A stretch of DNA of 21,868 nt from an uncultured Oscillospiraceae bacterium (GTDB lineage Bacteria > Bacillota > Clostridia > Oscillospirales > Oscillospiraceae), in the NCBI GenBank assembly GCA_947624465.1, contig CANQKJ010000011.1, forward strand, positions 1 to 21,868, in the 5' to 3' direction. The notes under the pieces are model-generated. The model was not told the origin of the DNA, ran no database searches, and saw only the letters and a list, made by a program, of their open reading frames with translations. The position numbers and the translations under genes are program-made. This document shows positions 7,551 through 14,649 of this stretch, in pieces (position 1 is the stretch's first letter; each line of letters begins with the position of its first letter).

Positions 7551-8405
7551 ATGAAGGGATTGATGCGCTTCGCCCCGGTCCGTTTCCTGGCGGAGATGGT
7601 AGACCTGTACTTCTCCAAGCGGGTGGCCCGCTCCGCCGCCGAGCTGTCCTACTGGCTGACGCTGACCTTCTTCCCCATCATCATCTGCGTGTCCGCCTTC
7701 CTGGACGTGCTCAACATCGATTTCAACCGCCTCGTCAATCAGGTGCAGGACTTCCTGCCCCAGAGCGTGGTGGTCATCTTCCGGGAGTATTTGCGCTATA
7801 TCTCCTCCAACCAGTCCGCCGCCATGTTCGTCGGCGGGCTGTTCCTCACGCTGCTGTTCGCCTCCGCCGCCGTGCGGGCGCTGATGAACATCATGGAGGA
7901 CATCTACGGCCGGGCCACCTTTCTGGGCCTGCGCCGGGTGCTGGCCAGCCTGATCTTCGCCCTGCTGCTGCTGGTGGTCATCTACCTGTCCCTGGCGGTG
8001 GTGGTGTCGGGCAACTGGTTCTTCCACACGGTGGGCAACCTGCTGGGGCTGGAGGACCTGCTGTCCAGATTCGCCCTGTGGCAATGGCTGAAATACGTCC
8101 TCCTGCTGGGGATCGTCTTTCTGTTCATCCTGCTGCTGTACCGGTTCTCCGCCCCCCTGGAGCAGCCCCGCCCCCCGGTGATCCTGGGCGCTCTGCTGGC
8201 CTCCGTGGCCCTGGCCGGGGCCTCCATGATCTTCTCCTTCCTGGTGGGCAGTTCCACCCAGTACTCCCTGGTGTACGGCTCCCTGGCCTCGGTGATCATC
8301 ATGCTGGTGTGGCTGTACCTCTGCGGCAACGTGCTGATCCTGGGGTCGGTGTTCAATTTCGTCCTCTACCGCTGGCACAGGAAGAAACACGGCAAAGACA
8401 GTTGA
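7551..8405 (+). CDS. YihY/virulence factor BrkB family membrane protein
   Basis: 284 residues with about six membrane segments (near 33-53, 90-110, 131-153, 180-199, 209-231 and 243-270), matching the family's six-helix layout. The best motif is VYGSLASVIIMLVWLYLCGN near 241-260, and the N-terminal AAELSYWLTLTFFPIII corresponds to the family's A-x-x-x-Y-x-x-x-x-S/T-hydrophobic first helix. The family was once mis-annotated as RNase BN and its biochemical role is not settled. The start has AGAGGAGG eight bases upstream. It has its own promoter and a strong terminator, so it is a single-gene unit. Confidence 0.93.
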   Translation: MKGLMRFAPVRFLAEMVDLYFSKRVARSAAELSYWLTLTFFPIIICVSAFLDVLNIDFNRLVNQVQDFLPQSVVVIFREYLRYISSNQSAAMFVGGLFLTLLFASAAVRALMNIMEDIYGRATFLGLRRVLASLIFALLLLVVIYLSLAVVVSGNWFFHTVGNLLGLEDLLSRFALWQWLKYVLLLGIVFLFILLLYRFSAPLEQPRPPVILGALLASVALAGASMIFSFLVGSSTQYSLVYGSLASVIIMLVWLYLCGNVLILGSVFNFVLYRWHRKKHGKDS

Positions 8406-8432
8406 GACCGCCGGACCCCGGCGGTCTTTTTT
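8406..8432 (+). terminator. Terminator after the YihY/BrkB gene
   Basis: Perfect 9-bp stem GACCGCCGG/CCGGCGGTC with an ACC loop and six Ts, directly after the stop codon. Confidence 0.93.
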
Positions 8433-8496
8433 CGCATAAAGCCGCCCGCCCCGCGGCAAACTATCCCCACGCAGTACGGAAAAGGGGGCGGCAGCC

Positions 8497-8964
8497 GTGT
8501 GGCAGATCGGCGTTTGGGAGCGGGACGAGGGGCTGGCCCAGCGGGTGAGCCGGATGGCGGAGGGCCGCTCCGCCCTGGTGCGGGCCTGCCGGCATCCGGC
8601 GCTGCTGGCGGGGCTGCGGCTGGACCTGCTGGTGGTGTCCCCCGGCGCGGCGGGCTGGGCGGGGGCCGCCGCCCTCATATGCCGCACCGCCCTCCTCCCC
8701 GGCGGGCTGTCCGCCCTGACCCGGGCCCTCCCCGCCGATACGGTGGTCAGCTACGGCGCCTCCCCCCGGAACACCATCACCCTGTCCAGCCTGGAGGGCG
8801 AGCAGGCCGCCGTGGCCGTCCAGCGGGAGTTCGTCTCCCTGGAGGGCAGGGCGGTGGAGCGGCAGGAGCTGGTGCTGCCCTACGACGGGCGGACGCCCGA
8901 ACTCTTCCTGGCGGAGACGGGGGCCGCCCTGCTGCTGGGCTGTCTCCCGGCGGACGGGACATAG
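8497..8964 (+). CDS. Conserved-looking 155-aa protein, function unknown
   Basis: Not recognised. It starts with GTG at 8497, preceded by AAGGGGGCGG. It has no signal peptide or clear membrane helix; hydrophobic stretches at about 35-60 and 142-149 look like buried strands or helices of a soluble fold. Notable runs are VVSYGASPRNTITLSSLEG (about 83-101) and VERQELVLPYDG (about 119-130). The SYG...NTxTLSS pattern recalls the ligand-dependent C-terminal parts of Mur-type ligases, but that is only a weak impression and no ATP-binding motif is present. It lies between two strong terminators as a one-gene unit, and the terminator immediately after its stop supports a real gene. No promoter is evident in the 60 bp upstream. 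Confidence 0.7.
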   Translation: MWQIGVWERDEGLAQRVSRMAEGRSALVRACRHPALLAGLRLDLLVVSPGAAGWAGAAALICRTALLPGGLSALTRALPADTVVSYGASPRNTITLSSLEGEQAAVAVQREFVSLEGRAVERQELVLPYDGRTPELFLAETGAALLLGCLPADGT

Positions 8965-8972
8965 ATGATGGG

Positions 8973-9000
8973 ACGGGACGCGGCGGCGTCCCGTTTTTTT
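8973..9000 (+). terminator. Terminator after the 155-aa gene
   Basis: Perfect 9-bp stem ACGGGACGC/GCGTCCCGT, GGCG loop, run of seven Ts. Confidence 0.93.
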
Positions 9001-9028
9001 CGGCAAATTCCGCCCTATAAAATAGGTC

Positions 9029-9057
9029 TTGACGCAACAATAATCATGTGATATGAT
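9029..9057 (+). promoter_or_regulatory. Promoter of the DUF1836 gene
   Basis: TTGACG (9029-9034), 17-bp spacer, TATGAT (9052-9057). The upstream in-frame ATG at 9053 falls inside this -10 box, which rules it out as the translation start. Confidence 0.85.
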
Positions 9058-9060
9058 TTT

Positions 9061-9075
9061 CCAAATCAGATTTGG
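9061..9075. promoter_or_regulatory. Palindrome at the DUF1836 transcription start
   Basis: CCAAATC-A-GATTTGG, perfect 7-bp arms around one base, starting three bases after the -10 box and running into the ribosome site (GGAGGTG). Its position fits an operator that would block both transcription and the early transcript. The regulator is unknown; self-control by the gene downstream is inference. Confidence 0.5.
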
Positions 9076-9085
9076 AGGTGCTTCC

Positions 9086-9616
9086 ATGGAGGAACTGGCT
9101 CAGCTGAAACAGCGTCTGGCCGAGGTGCGCCCCGACCCCTTTGAGCGTCTGCCCGACATCCCTCTGTATATGGACCAGGTGGTCTCCTATCTGGCCCGGC
9201 AGTCCGTCTCCCTGGACGCGGGGGACAGCCTCACCCCGGCCATGATCAACAACTACATCAAGGACGGCCTGCTCCACCGGGCCAACGGCAAGAAGTACGA
9301 CCAGGAGCATCTGGGCCTGCTCACCGCCATCACCGCCCTGAAACAGGTGCTGTCGGTGCGGGAGATGAAGGTGCTCACCGCCGTGGGCCGGGAGGGCTGG
9401 GAGTCCAAGAAGCAGTACGACTATTTCTGCCGCTACCTGGACGAGTCCATGACCGCCGTGGCCGATCAGCTGGACCCGGAGACCTCGGACTATGACCTGC
9501 CCAAGCTGGTGCTGAAGCTGGCCACGCAAAGCTACGCCAGCGGTCTGGCCTGCCGGCAGGTCCTGTCCATCCTGGCCAGGCACACCGGCCACGAGGATAT
9601 GTTGGAGAAAAAATAG
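9086..9616 (+). CDS. DUF1836 domain protein, putative MerR-like regulator
   Basis: 176 residues from ATG 9086, chosen because GGAGGTG lies five bases upstream and an earlier ATG lies inside the promoter. Residues 22-95 carry the DUF1836 pattern: LPDIPLYMDQVVSYL, then LTPAMINNYIKDGLL and NGKKYDQEHLGLLTAI. The second part (about 49-95) resembles the helix-turn-helix plus wing of MerR-type regulators, so DNA binding is likely. The C-terminal half is helical and could dimerise or bind a ligand. A palindrome overlaps its transcription start. The degV gene follows after 66 bp with no T-tract terminator between, so the two may share a transcript. Family assignment is firm; regulator function is inference. 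Confidence 0.85.
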   Translation: MEELAQLKQRLAEVRPDPFERLPDIPLYMDQVVSYLARQSVSLDAGDSLTPAMINNYIKDGLLHRANGKKYDQEHLGLLTAITALKQVLSVREMKVLTAVGREGWESKKQYDYFCRYLDESMTAVADQLDPETSDYDLPKLVLKLATQSYASGLACRQVLSILARHTGHEDMLEKK

Positions 9617-9682
9617 TCCCCCCGGGGCGGACGCCCCTTGATCCCGCCGCAGCCGCGGAAAAATACCATCGGAGGTCTTCCC

Positions 9683-10561
9683 ATGAGCAACTTCGTCATC
9701 ATGACCGACTCGTCCTGCGACACCCCCCTGGACATCGTCCGGGAACTGGAACTGGAGGTGCTGCCCCTGTCCTTCCTCATCGACGGGCAGACCTATCACA
9801 ACTACCCCGACAACCGGGAGATGTCCCCCAAGGAGTTTTACGGCAAGCTGAAGGCCGGCTCCCTGGCCACCACCAACGCCGTGAACATGAACCAGGCCCT
9901 GGAGGCCATGGAACCCATCCTGAAATCGGGCGCCGACATCCTGGTGCTGGCCTTCGCCTCCGGGCTGTCGGCCACCTGCTCCTCCTTCCAGATGGCCGCC
10001 GCCGAGTTGGCCCCCAAATATCCCGAGCGCAAGCTGTACGTGGTGGACACCCAGAGCGCCACCGGCGCCCAGAGCATCCTCATCCTGACGGCGGGCCGGA
10101 TGCGGGCGGCGGGCAAGTCCATCGAGGAGGTCCGGGACTGGGCCGAGGCCTATAAGATGCGGGCCCACCACTGGGTCACCGTCAACGACCTGTTCTTCCT
10201 GAAAAAGGGCGGGCGGGTGTCCGCCGCCACCGCCGTGGTGGGCACCATGCTCCAGATCAAGCCCATCCTGTACCTGGACAAAAACGGCAAGCTCCAGACC
10301 CCGGATAAGGTCCGGGGCCGCAAGGGGGCCCTGGAGTATATCATCAATAAAGTGGGCGAATACGGGGAGGAGCTGGACAAATATCCCGTGTTCGTCAGCC
10401 ACTCGGACAGCGAGGAGGAGGCCCAATGGGTGGCCGATGAGATCAAAAAGCGCTTCGGCACCGCCGAGGTCTACCTCAACGACATCGGCCCGGTCATCGG
10501 CGCCCACACCGGCCCCGGCTGCGTGGTCACCTGCTTCCTGGGCAAGGAAAGACCGATGTGA
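9683..10561 (+). CDS. DegV-family (FakB-like) fatty-acid-binding protein
   Basis: 292 residues. DegV proteins bind a fatty acid; the FakB members present it to the kinase FakA, giving acyl phosphate for phospholipid synthesis. The family signatures are the N-terminal VIMTDSSCDTP (5-15), SLATTNAV (60-67, the TTS-like loop near the ligand), FASGLSATCSSFQMA (91-105), VVDTQSATGAQ (120-130) and LKKGGRVSAATAVVGTML with LQIKPIL. ATG 9683 is used because GGAGGT precedes it; the longer reading from TTG 9638 has no ribosome site. No fakA (DAK-domain) gene is next to it, which is common for stand-alone DegV genes. The actual lipid ligand cannot be read from the sequence. Confidence 0.93.
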   Translation: MSNFVIMTDSSCDTPLDIVRELELEVLPLSFLIDGQTYHNYPDNREMSPKEFYGKLKAGSLATTNAVNMNQALEAMEPILKSGADILVLAFASGLSATCSSFQMAAAELAPKYPERKLYVVDTQSATGAQSILILTAGRMRAAGKSIEEVRDWAEAYKMRAHHWVTVNDLFFLKKGGRVSAATAVVGTMLQIKPILYLDKNGKLQTPDKVRGRKGALEYIINKVGEYGEELDKYPVFVSHSDSEEEAQWVADEIKKRFGTAEVYLNDIGPVIGAHTGPGCVVTCFLGKERPM

Positions 10562-10625
10562 GGCGGTTTTTGGCCCCTCCAAACCCGTCACTTGCGGTGA
10601 AAAAGCCGCGTTTTAAGTGAAAAAT

Positions 10626-10677
10626 CCCCCGTTCTCGCGACGCTGCGCTGCACGTTCTGCGAGGACGGGGGCTTTTT
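10626..10677 (+). terminator. Terminator downstream of degV
   Basis: A 13-bp stem (10626-10638 with 10659-10671, one wobble), a long 20-nt loop, then CTTTTT. A second, imperfect stem (TCACTT-GCGG ... CCGC-GTTTT-AAGTGA, 10588-10620) lies just before it. Confidence 0.8.
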
Positions 10678-10719
10678 CGCGCCCAAAAACGCCCCGCAAA
10701 ATTTTCCTGAAATTCCCCC

Positions 10720-10748
10720 TTGACAAACCCGTGTCAACTGTCTATACT
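10720..10748 (+). promoter_or_regulatory. Promoter of the GntR-ABC operon
   Basis: Perfect TTGACA (10720-10725), 17-bp spacer, TATACT (10743-10748); one of the strongest promoters in the window. The -35 is also the left arm of an inverted repeat TTGACA-N6-TGTCAA (10720-10737). Confidence 0.92.
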
Positions 10749-10749
10749 G

Positions 10750-10768
10750 TGTATATCGTATATATACA
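10750..10768. promoter_or_regulatory. Probable operator of the GntR regulator
   Basis: TGTATAT-N5-ATATACA allowing one offset (arms GTATAT at 10751-10756 and ATATAC at 10762-10767), immediately after the -10 box and 20 bp before the GntR start codon. The position suits an autorepressor site of the GntR/YtrA type. Which protein binds here is inferred. Confidence 0.55.
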
Positions 10769-10787
10769 ATATTTCACGAGGTGGACC

Positions 10788-11162
10788 ATGGACATCATCA
10801 TCCGCAATTCCTCCGGCATCCCCATCTACGACCAGATCGTCCGGCAGGTGAAGGGCCTCATCCTGTCGGGCGGTCTGGCGGAGGGCACGGCCCTGCCCTC
10901 CATGCGGGCGCTGGCAAGGGACCTGCGAATCTCGGTCATCACCACCAAGCGGGCCTACGAGGAGCTGGAGCGGGACGGGTTCCTGCTCACCGTCCCCGGC
11001 AAGGGCTGCTTCGTGGCCGCCCAGAACCGGGAGACCCGCCGGGAGGCGGTGCTCTGCCACATCGAGGAGCGCCTGTCCCAGGCGGTGGAGGCCGCCAGGG
11101 CGGGGGCCGTGGGGCTGGACGAGCTGACCGAGATGCTGACCACCCTCTACAACGAGGAGTAA
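10788..11162 (+). CDS. GntR-family (YtrA-type) transcriptional regulator
   Basis: 124 residues, the short YtrA class: a winged helix with only a small C-terminal dimerisation tail and no large ligand domain. IPIYDQIVRQVKGLI (11-25), LPSMRALARDLRIS (36-49) and VPGKGCFVA (69-77) are classic GntR motifs. ATG 10788 has GAGGTG upstream; a longer in-frame reading to 10617 is rejected because it would begin before the promoter. The ABC ATPase gene begins 11 bp later, the usual YtrA arrangement in which the regulator represses its own transporter operon and is relieved by cell-wall-active or membrane-active compounds. The inducer here is unknown. Confidence 0.95.
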   Translation: MDIIIRNSSGIPIYDQIVRQVKGLILSGGLAEGTALPSMRALARDLRISVITTKRAYEELERDGFLLTVPGKGCFVAAQNRETRREAVLCHIEERLSQAVEAARAGAVGLDELTEMLTTLYNEE

Positions 11163-11173
11163 AGGAGCGCGTT

Positions 11174-12022
11174 ATGACGAACAGTATTGAGATCAGGGGC
11201 CTGGTGAAGGAGTATCCCGACTTCACCCTGGGCCCCATCGACCTGACCCTGCCCGGCGGGGCCATCCTGGGCCTCATCGGGGAGAACGGGGCGGGCAAGA
11301 CCACCCTCATGCGGTGTATGCTGGGGGTGACCCTCCCCAACGCCGGCCAGGTGTCCCTCCTGGGCAGGCCCTGGGAGGAGGCCAAGGCCGACGTGGGCGT
11401 GGTGATGGACGACTGCTTCTTCTATGAGCAGCTCCGCCCCAAAGACGTGGATTCCGTGCTGCGGCGGGTCTATCCCACCTGGGACGGCGGGCTGTTCCGG
11501 GAGTACCTGGACAAGTTCGCCTTGCCGGAGAAAAAGCTCATCAAGGAGTTCTCCCGGGGGATGCGGATGAAGCTGTCCCTGGCCTCCGCCCTGGCCCACC
11601 GGCCCCGGCTCCTGCTGCTGGACGAGGCCACGGCGGGCCTGGACCCGGTGGTCCGGGACGAGATTTTGGACGAATTTTTGGGCTTCGTGTCCGACGAGGA
11701 CCACGGCATCCTCATCTCCAGCCACATCACCTCCGACCTGGAGAAGGCGGCGGACTACATCGCCTACCTCCACCACGGGAAGCTCGCCCTGTACGGGGAG
11801 AAGGACCGGCTGCTGGAACGCTACGGCCGGCTTGCCTGCACAAGGGAGGACCTGGCGTCTATCGACAAAAACGATCTGGTGGCGGTGCGGCGGAGCCAGT
11901 ACGCCACCGAGGGGCTGGTGAAGGACCGGGCGGCCTTCGCCAGCAAGTACCCCGGCCTGGCGGTGGAGCCCGTCAGCCTGGACGAGATCATGGTGTTCAT
12001 GGAAAAGGGGGAGCGGCTATGA
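11174..12022 (+). CDS. ABC transporter ATP-binding protein
   Basis: 282 residues. The Walker A is GENGAGKTT (36-44), Walker B LLLLDEATAGLDP (146-158) and the switch His is in SSHITSD (His184). The signature loop is KEFSRGMRMKLSLA, where FSRGM replaces LSGGQ; this variant is common in exporters of the YtrB/Ecs/Pmt type. About 85 extra residues follow the nucleotide-binding core. AAAGGAG lies upstream of ATG 11174. The stop overlaps the permease start by four bases (ATGA), indicating translational coupling. It should power the permease encoded next; the transported molecule is unknown. Confidence 0.95.
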   Translation: MTNSIEIRGLVKEYPDFTLGPIDLTLPGGAILGLIGENGAGKTTLMRCMLGVTLPNAGQVSLLGRPWEEAKADVGVVMDDCFFYEQLRPKDVDSVLRRVYPTWDGGLFREYLDKFALPEKKLIKEFSRGMRMKLSLASALAHRPRLLLLDEATAGLDPVVRDEILDEFLGFVSDEDHGILISSHITSDLEKAADYIAYLHHGKLALYGEKDRLLERYGRLACTREDLASIDKNDLVAVRRSQYATEGLVKDRAAFASKYPGLAVEPVSLDEIMVFMEKGERL

Positions 12023-12684
12023 CGGGTCTGATCCTGAAGGACTTTCTGGGCCTTCGCAATGTGCTGAAAAGCTATCTCATCATCCTCGCCATCTATGTGG
12101 CGCTGACGGTGTTGGGGGTGTGGACCCCGGCGTTCACCACGGGATTCTTCGCGGTGATGGCCGCCATGCTGCCCTTCACCTGCTTCAACGTGGACCACGC
12201 GGCCAAGTGGGAGCCCTACGGGGCCGCCCTGCCGGTGAACCGGAACAGGACCGTGTGTGCCCGATACCTCACTCTGCTCATCATGCAGGGCGCGGTAGCC
12301 GTGCTGGAGCTGGCCACCGTCGGGGCCTTTTGGCTCATGGGGGATCTGGAGGAGGCCCTGTCCTCCCTGCTGGCCGGCTGCGTCTGCCTGGGGATGGGGG
12401 CGGTGCTGAACGCCATCATCCTGCCCCTGATCTACAGGTTCGGGGCGGAGCGGGCCAGGGTCATCTTCTACGCCGCGCTTCTGGGCCTCATCGGGCTGGC
12501 CGTCCTGTGGCTGGTGCCCCTGGGGGGCGGGGAATGGCTGATGGGGCTCCTGGCCCCGCTGGAGGAGGGGGACGTGTCGGCGCTGCTGGCCGCCCTGCCC
12601 TTCCTGTTCGTGGCCGTGTGCTTCCTGCTGCTGGTCCCGTCGTATTTCATCTCCTGCGCCATCTACCGGGAAAAAGAGTTTTGA
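12019..12684 (+). CDS. ABC-2 type permease (ABC2_membrane_5-like)
   Basis: 221 residues with about six membrane helices (roughly 17-36, 38-56, 84-106, 113-138, 146-168 and 188-212). After helix 2 comes FNVDHAAKWEPYGAALPVNRNRTVCARYL (56-83, split here as FNVDHAAKWEPYGAALPVNR and the following NRTVCARYL), the marker of the small ABC-2 permeases that pair with YtrA-type regulators, as in the phenol-soluble modulin exporter operon (Pmt) of staphylococci. There is a single permease gene, so it presumably forms a homodimer with two ATPase subunits. No separate ribosome site is needed given the ATGA overlap. Export of a peptide or relief from membrane-active peptides is a reasonable guess from relatives, not something the sequence shows. 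Confidence 0.9.
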   Translation: MTGLILKDFLGLRNVLKSYLIILAIYVALTVLGVWTPAFTTGFFAVMAAMLPFTCFNVDHAAKWEPYGAALPVNRNRTVCARYLTLLIMQGAVAVLELATVGAFWLMGDLEEALSSLLAGCVCLGMGAVLNAIILPLIYRFGAERARVIFYAALLGLIGLAVLWLVPLGGGEWLMGLLAPLEEGDVSALLAALPFLFVAVCFLLLVPSYFISCAIYREKEF

Positions 12685-12705
12685 GTGGATTTTTCTTCCG
12701 CCCCG

Positions 12706-12714
12706 TGGTATGAT
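12706..12714 (+). promoter_or_regulatory. Possible extended -10 promoter of the 562-aa gene
   Basis: TGG-TATGAT fits a TGn extended -10 (TATGAT at 12709-12714), 32 bp before the start codon. There is no good -35 at 16-18 bp, so strength is uncertain; readthrough from the ABC operon is also possible because no terminator separates them. Confidence 0.45.
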
Positions 12715-12746
12715 AGTCCCATCAACCTGATCGGGAGGGTGCGCCC

Positions 12747-14435
12747 ATGAGCAACGGAAAAACCAGACCCCATCTGCCCCGGGGCAAAGCCGGGCGGATC
12801 GTGTTCAGCCTTATCGTCACCATTTTGGCGGGACTCGTCTACTTTTACGTGAGCCTGCCCGCCATCAATCCCCAGGACGGGGAGTTTTACGGCTTTCTCA
12901 TCTTCCTCTGCGTGGTGTATATCGTGTGCGTCATCCTCACCTCCGCCGGCGGGGACCTGAGGGAGCGGCTGGCCAGCTCCGAGCGGCCCAGGCTGCGGGA
13001 CGGCCTGCGCTTTTTGAAACAGCACTGTCTGCCGGTGATCATCGTGCTGGGGCTGGTGCTGCTGGCCGCCGTCATCGGGGAGATCGTCTCCCTGCCCATC
13101 TTCCGGGCGGCGGCCTACCGGGACCTGCTCACCGTCCAGACCGGGGACTTTGCCTCCGATGTGGCCCAGATCTCCTTCAACGACATCCCCACCCTGGACC
13201 GGGACTCCGCCAACTACCTGGGGGACCGGCAGATGGGCACGCTGAGCGACATGGTGAGCCAGTACGAGTACTCCAACGACTCCACCCAGATCAACTACCA
13301 GGGCCGGCCCGTCCGGGTGGCCCCCATCGCCTACGCCGACCTCATCAAATGGTTCACCAACCGGGACCGGGGCCTGCCCGCCTATGTGGTGGTGGACATG
13401 GTGACCCAGGAGGCCACCGTCACCCGGCTGGAGGAGGGGGTCAAGTACTCCTTTTCCGAGCCGCTGAACCGGAACATCTACCGGCATCTGCGGTTCCACT
13501 ACCCCACCATGATGTTCTCCACCCCGGAGTTCGAGATCGACGAGGACGGCCACCCCTGGTGGATCGCCCCCCGGCTGGTGAAGACCATCGGCCTGTTCGG
13601 GGGCCGGGACATCCGGGGCGCGGTGCTGGTGGACGCCGTCACCGGTGAGAGCCGGTACTATGAGGAGGTCCCCGCCTGGGTGGACACCCTCTACACCCCC
13701 GCCCTCATCATGGAGCAGTACGACTACCACGGCACCCTCATCAACGGCTTCCTCAACTCCATCTTGGGCCAGCGGGACGTGACCATGACCACCGACGGGT
13801 ATAACTACATCGCCATGAACGACGATGTGTACGTCTACACCGGGGTCACCTCCGCCAACGCCGACCAGTCCAATCTGGGCTTCCTGCTCTGCAATATGCG
13901 CACCAAGGAGACCCACTACTATGTGGCCCCCGGCGCCACCGAGACGGCCGCCCGGGCCTCCGCCGAGGGCGTGGTCCAGGACCTGGGCTACCGCTCCACC
14001 TTCCCCTTGCTGCTGAACATCTCCGGCCAGCCCACCTATTTCATCCCCCTGAAGGACGCCACCAGCCTGGTGAAAAGCTACGCCATGGTCAACGTGGCCC
14101 AGTATCAGCTGGTGGCCACCGGCGCCACCGTCTCCGCCTGCGAGCGCACCTACGTGCAGATGCTCTCCGACCGGGGGGTCACCGACGAGCCCGGCCTGCC
14201 GGCGGACCAGGAGGAGTCCAAAGGGACCGTGGCCGAGATCCGCACCGCCGTCCTCGGCGGCACAAGCTGGTACTATATCCGGCTGGAGGGGGAGGATGTG
14301 TTCTACGCCCTCTCCGCCGAGCAGGAGCGGAATGTGATCGTCCTCAACGCGGGCGACCGGGTGACCGTCACCCACGCGCCGGCGGACCAGGCGGCCGGCC
14401 CCATCGTGGAGGCCTACGGGCTGACCCTGGGATAA
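12747..14435 (+). CDS. Conserved clostridial membrane protein with large external domain
   Basis: 562 residues, function not known to me, though the pattern is familiar from uncharacterised clostridial proteins. Three membrane helices lie at about 18-38, 47-67 and 94-116, followed by a 440-residue domain beginning LPIFRAAAYRDLLTVQTGDF that should be outside the membrane. Well-formed runs include NDIPTLDRDSANYLGDRQMG (145-164), YQGRPVRVAPIAYADLIKWF, LRFHYPTMMF, TDGYNYIAMNDDVYVYTGVT and LLLNISGQPTYFIPLKD. Two successive segments (disposition VVDMVTQEATVTRL and LVDAVTGESRYY) look like repeated PepSY-type beta units, suggesting a scaffold or protease-modulating fold; that is my inference. GGGAGGG lies before ATG 12747. 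The high conservation impression and a strong terminator support a real gene. Confidence 0.85.
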   Translation: MSNGKTRPHLPRGKAGRIVFSLIVTILAGLVYFYVSLPAINPQDGEFYGFLIFLCVVYIVCVILTSAGGDLRERLASSERPRLRDGLRFLKQHCLPVIIVLGLVLLAAVIGEIVSLPIFRAAAYRDLLTVQTGDFASDVAQISFNDIPTLDRDSANYLGDRQMGTLSDMVSQYEYSNDSTQINYQGRPVRVAPIAYADLIKWFTNRDRGLPAYVVVDMVTQEATVTRLEEGVKYSFSEPLNRNIYRHLRFHYPTMMFSTPEFEIDEDGHPWWIAPRLVKTIGLFGGRDIRGAVLVDAVTGESRYYEEVPAWVDTLYTPALIMEQYDYHGTLINGFLNSILGQRDVTMTTDGYNYIAMNDDVYVYTGVTSANADQSNLGFLLCNMRTKETHYYVAPGATETAARASAEGVVQDLGYRSTFPLLLNISGQPTYFIPLKDATSLVKSYAMVNVAQYQLVATGATVSACERTYVQMLSDRGVTDEPGLPADQEESKGTVAEIRTAVLGGTSWYYIRLEGEDVFYALSAEQERNVIVLNAGDRVTVTHAPADQAAGPIVEAYGLTLG

Positions 14436-14453
14436 AAATCGGACAGGATATGA

Positions 14454-14484
14454 GGGAGGGACCCGGACCGGGCCCCTCCCTTTT
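14454..14484 (+). terminator. Terminator of the 562-aa gene
   Basis: GGGAGGG (14454-14460) pairs with CCCTCCC (14474-14480) around an inner CCC/GGG stem, followed by only four Ts. Confidence 0.8.
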
Positions 14485-14493
14485 GGCGCCGTT

Positions 14494-14520
14494 TTAGCAC
14501 TCTCGTGTCGAGAGTGCTAA
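14494..14520. promoter_or_regulatory. CIRCE operator (HrcA site)
   Basis: TTAGCACTC-N9-GAGTGCTAA, a perfect match to the CIRCE consensus bound by the heat-shock repressor HrcA. It lies 130 bp before the hsp20 start codon, just after the upstream terminator. A candidate promoter follows it: TTGTTC (14531-14536), 17 bp, TATGCG (14554-14559), but its -10 is poor and another TATAGT lies at 14571, so the start site is open. hrcA itself is not in the window. Confidence 0.95.
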
Positions 14521-14649
14521 AATTTACAATTTGTTCAAATCGTTGCAACAAAATATGCGATTTCAGGCAATATAGTAAAGGCGTAAACAGAAAGGACCCA
14601 GCGGCATCATCCCATCAAAACAAAACACAACAAAACGGAGGTATTCATC

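Noticed and set aside
9053..9085. Earlier ATG for the DUF1836 protein
   Set aside because: The codon lies within the promoter -10 box.
9044..10591. 515-codon minus-strand frame opposite the DUF1836 and degV genes
   Set aside because: Low-complexity composition and full overlap with two recognised genes and their promoter; a GC-driven shadow.
12663..14375. 570-codon minus-strand frame opposite the 562-aa membrane protein
   Set aside because: The plus-strand frame has membrane helices, a ribosome site and a terminator; the antisense frame is His/Gly/Val-rich filler.
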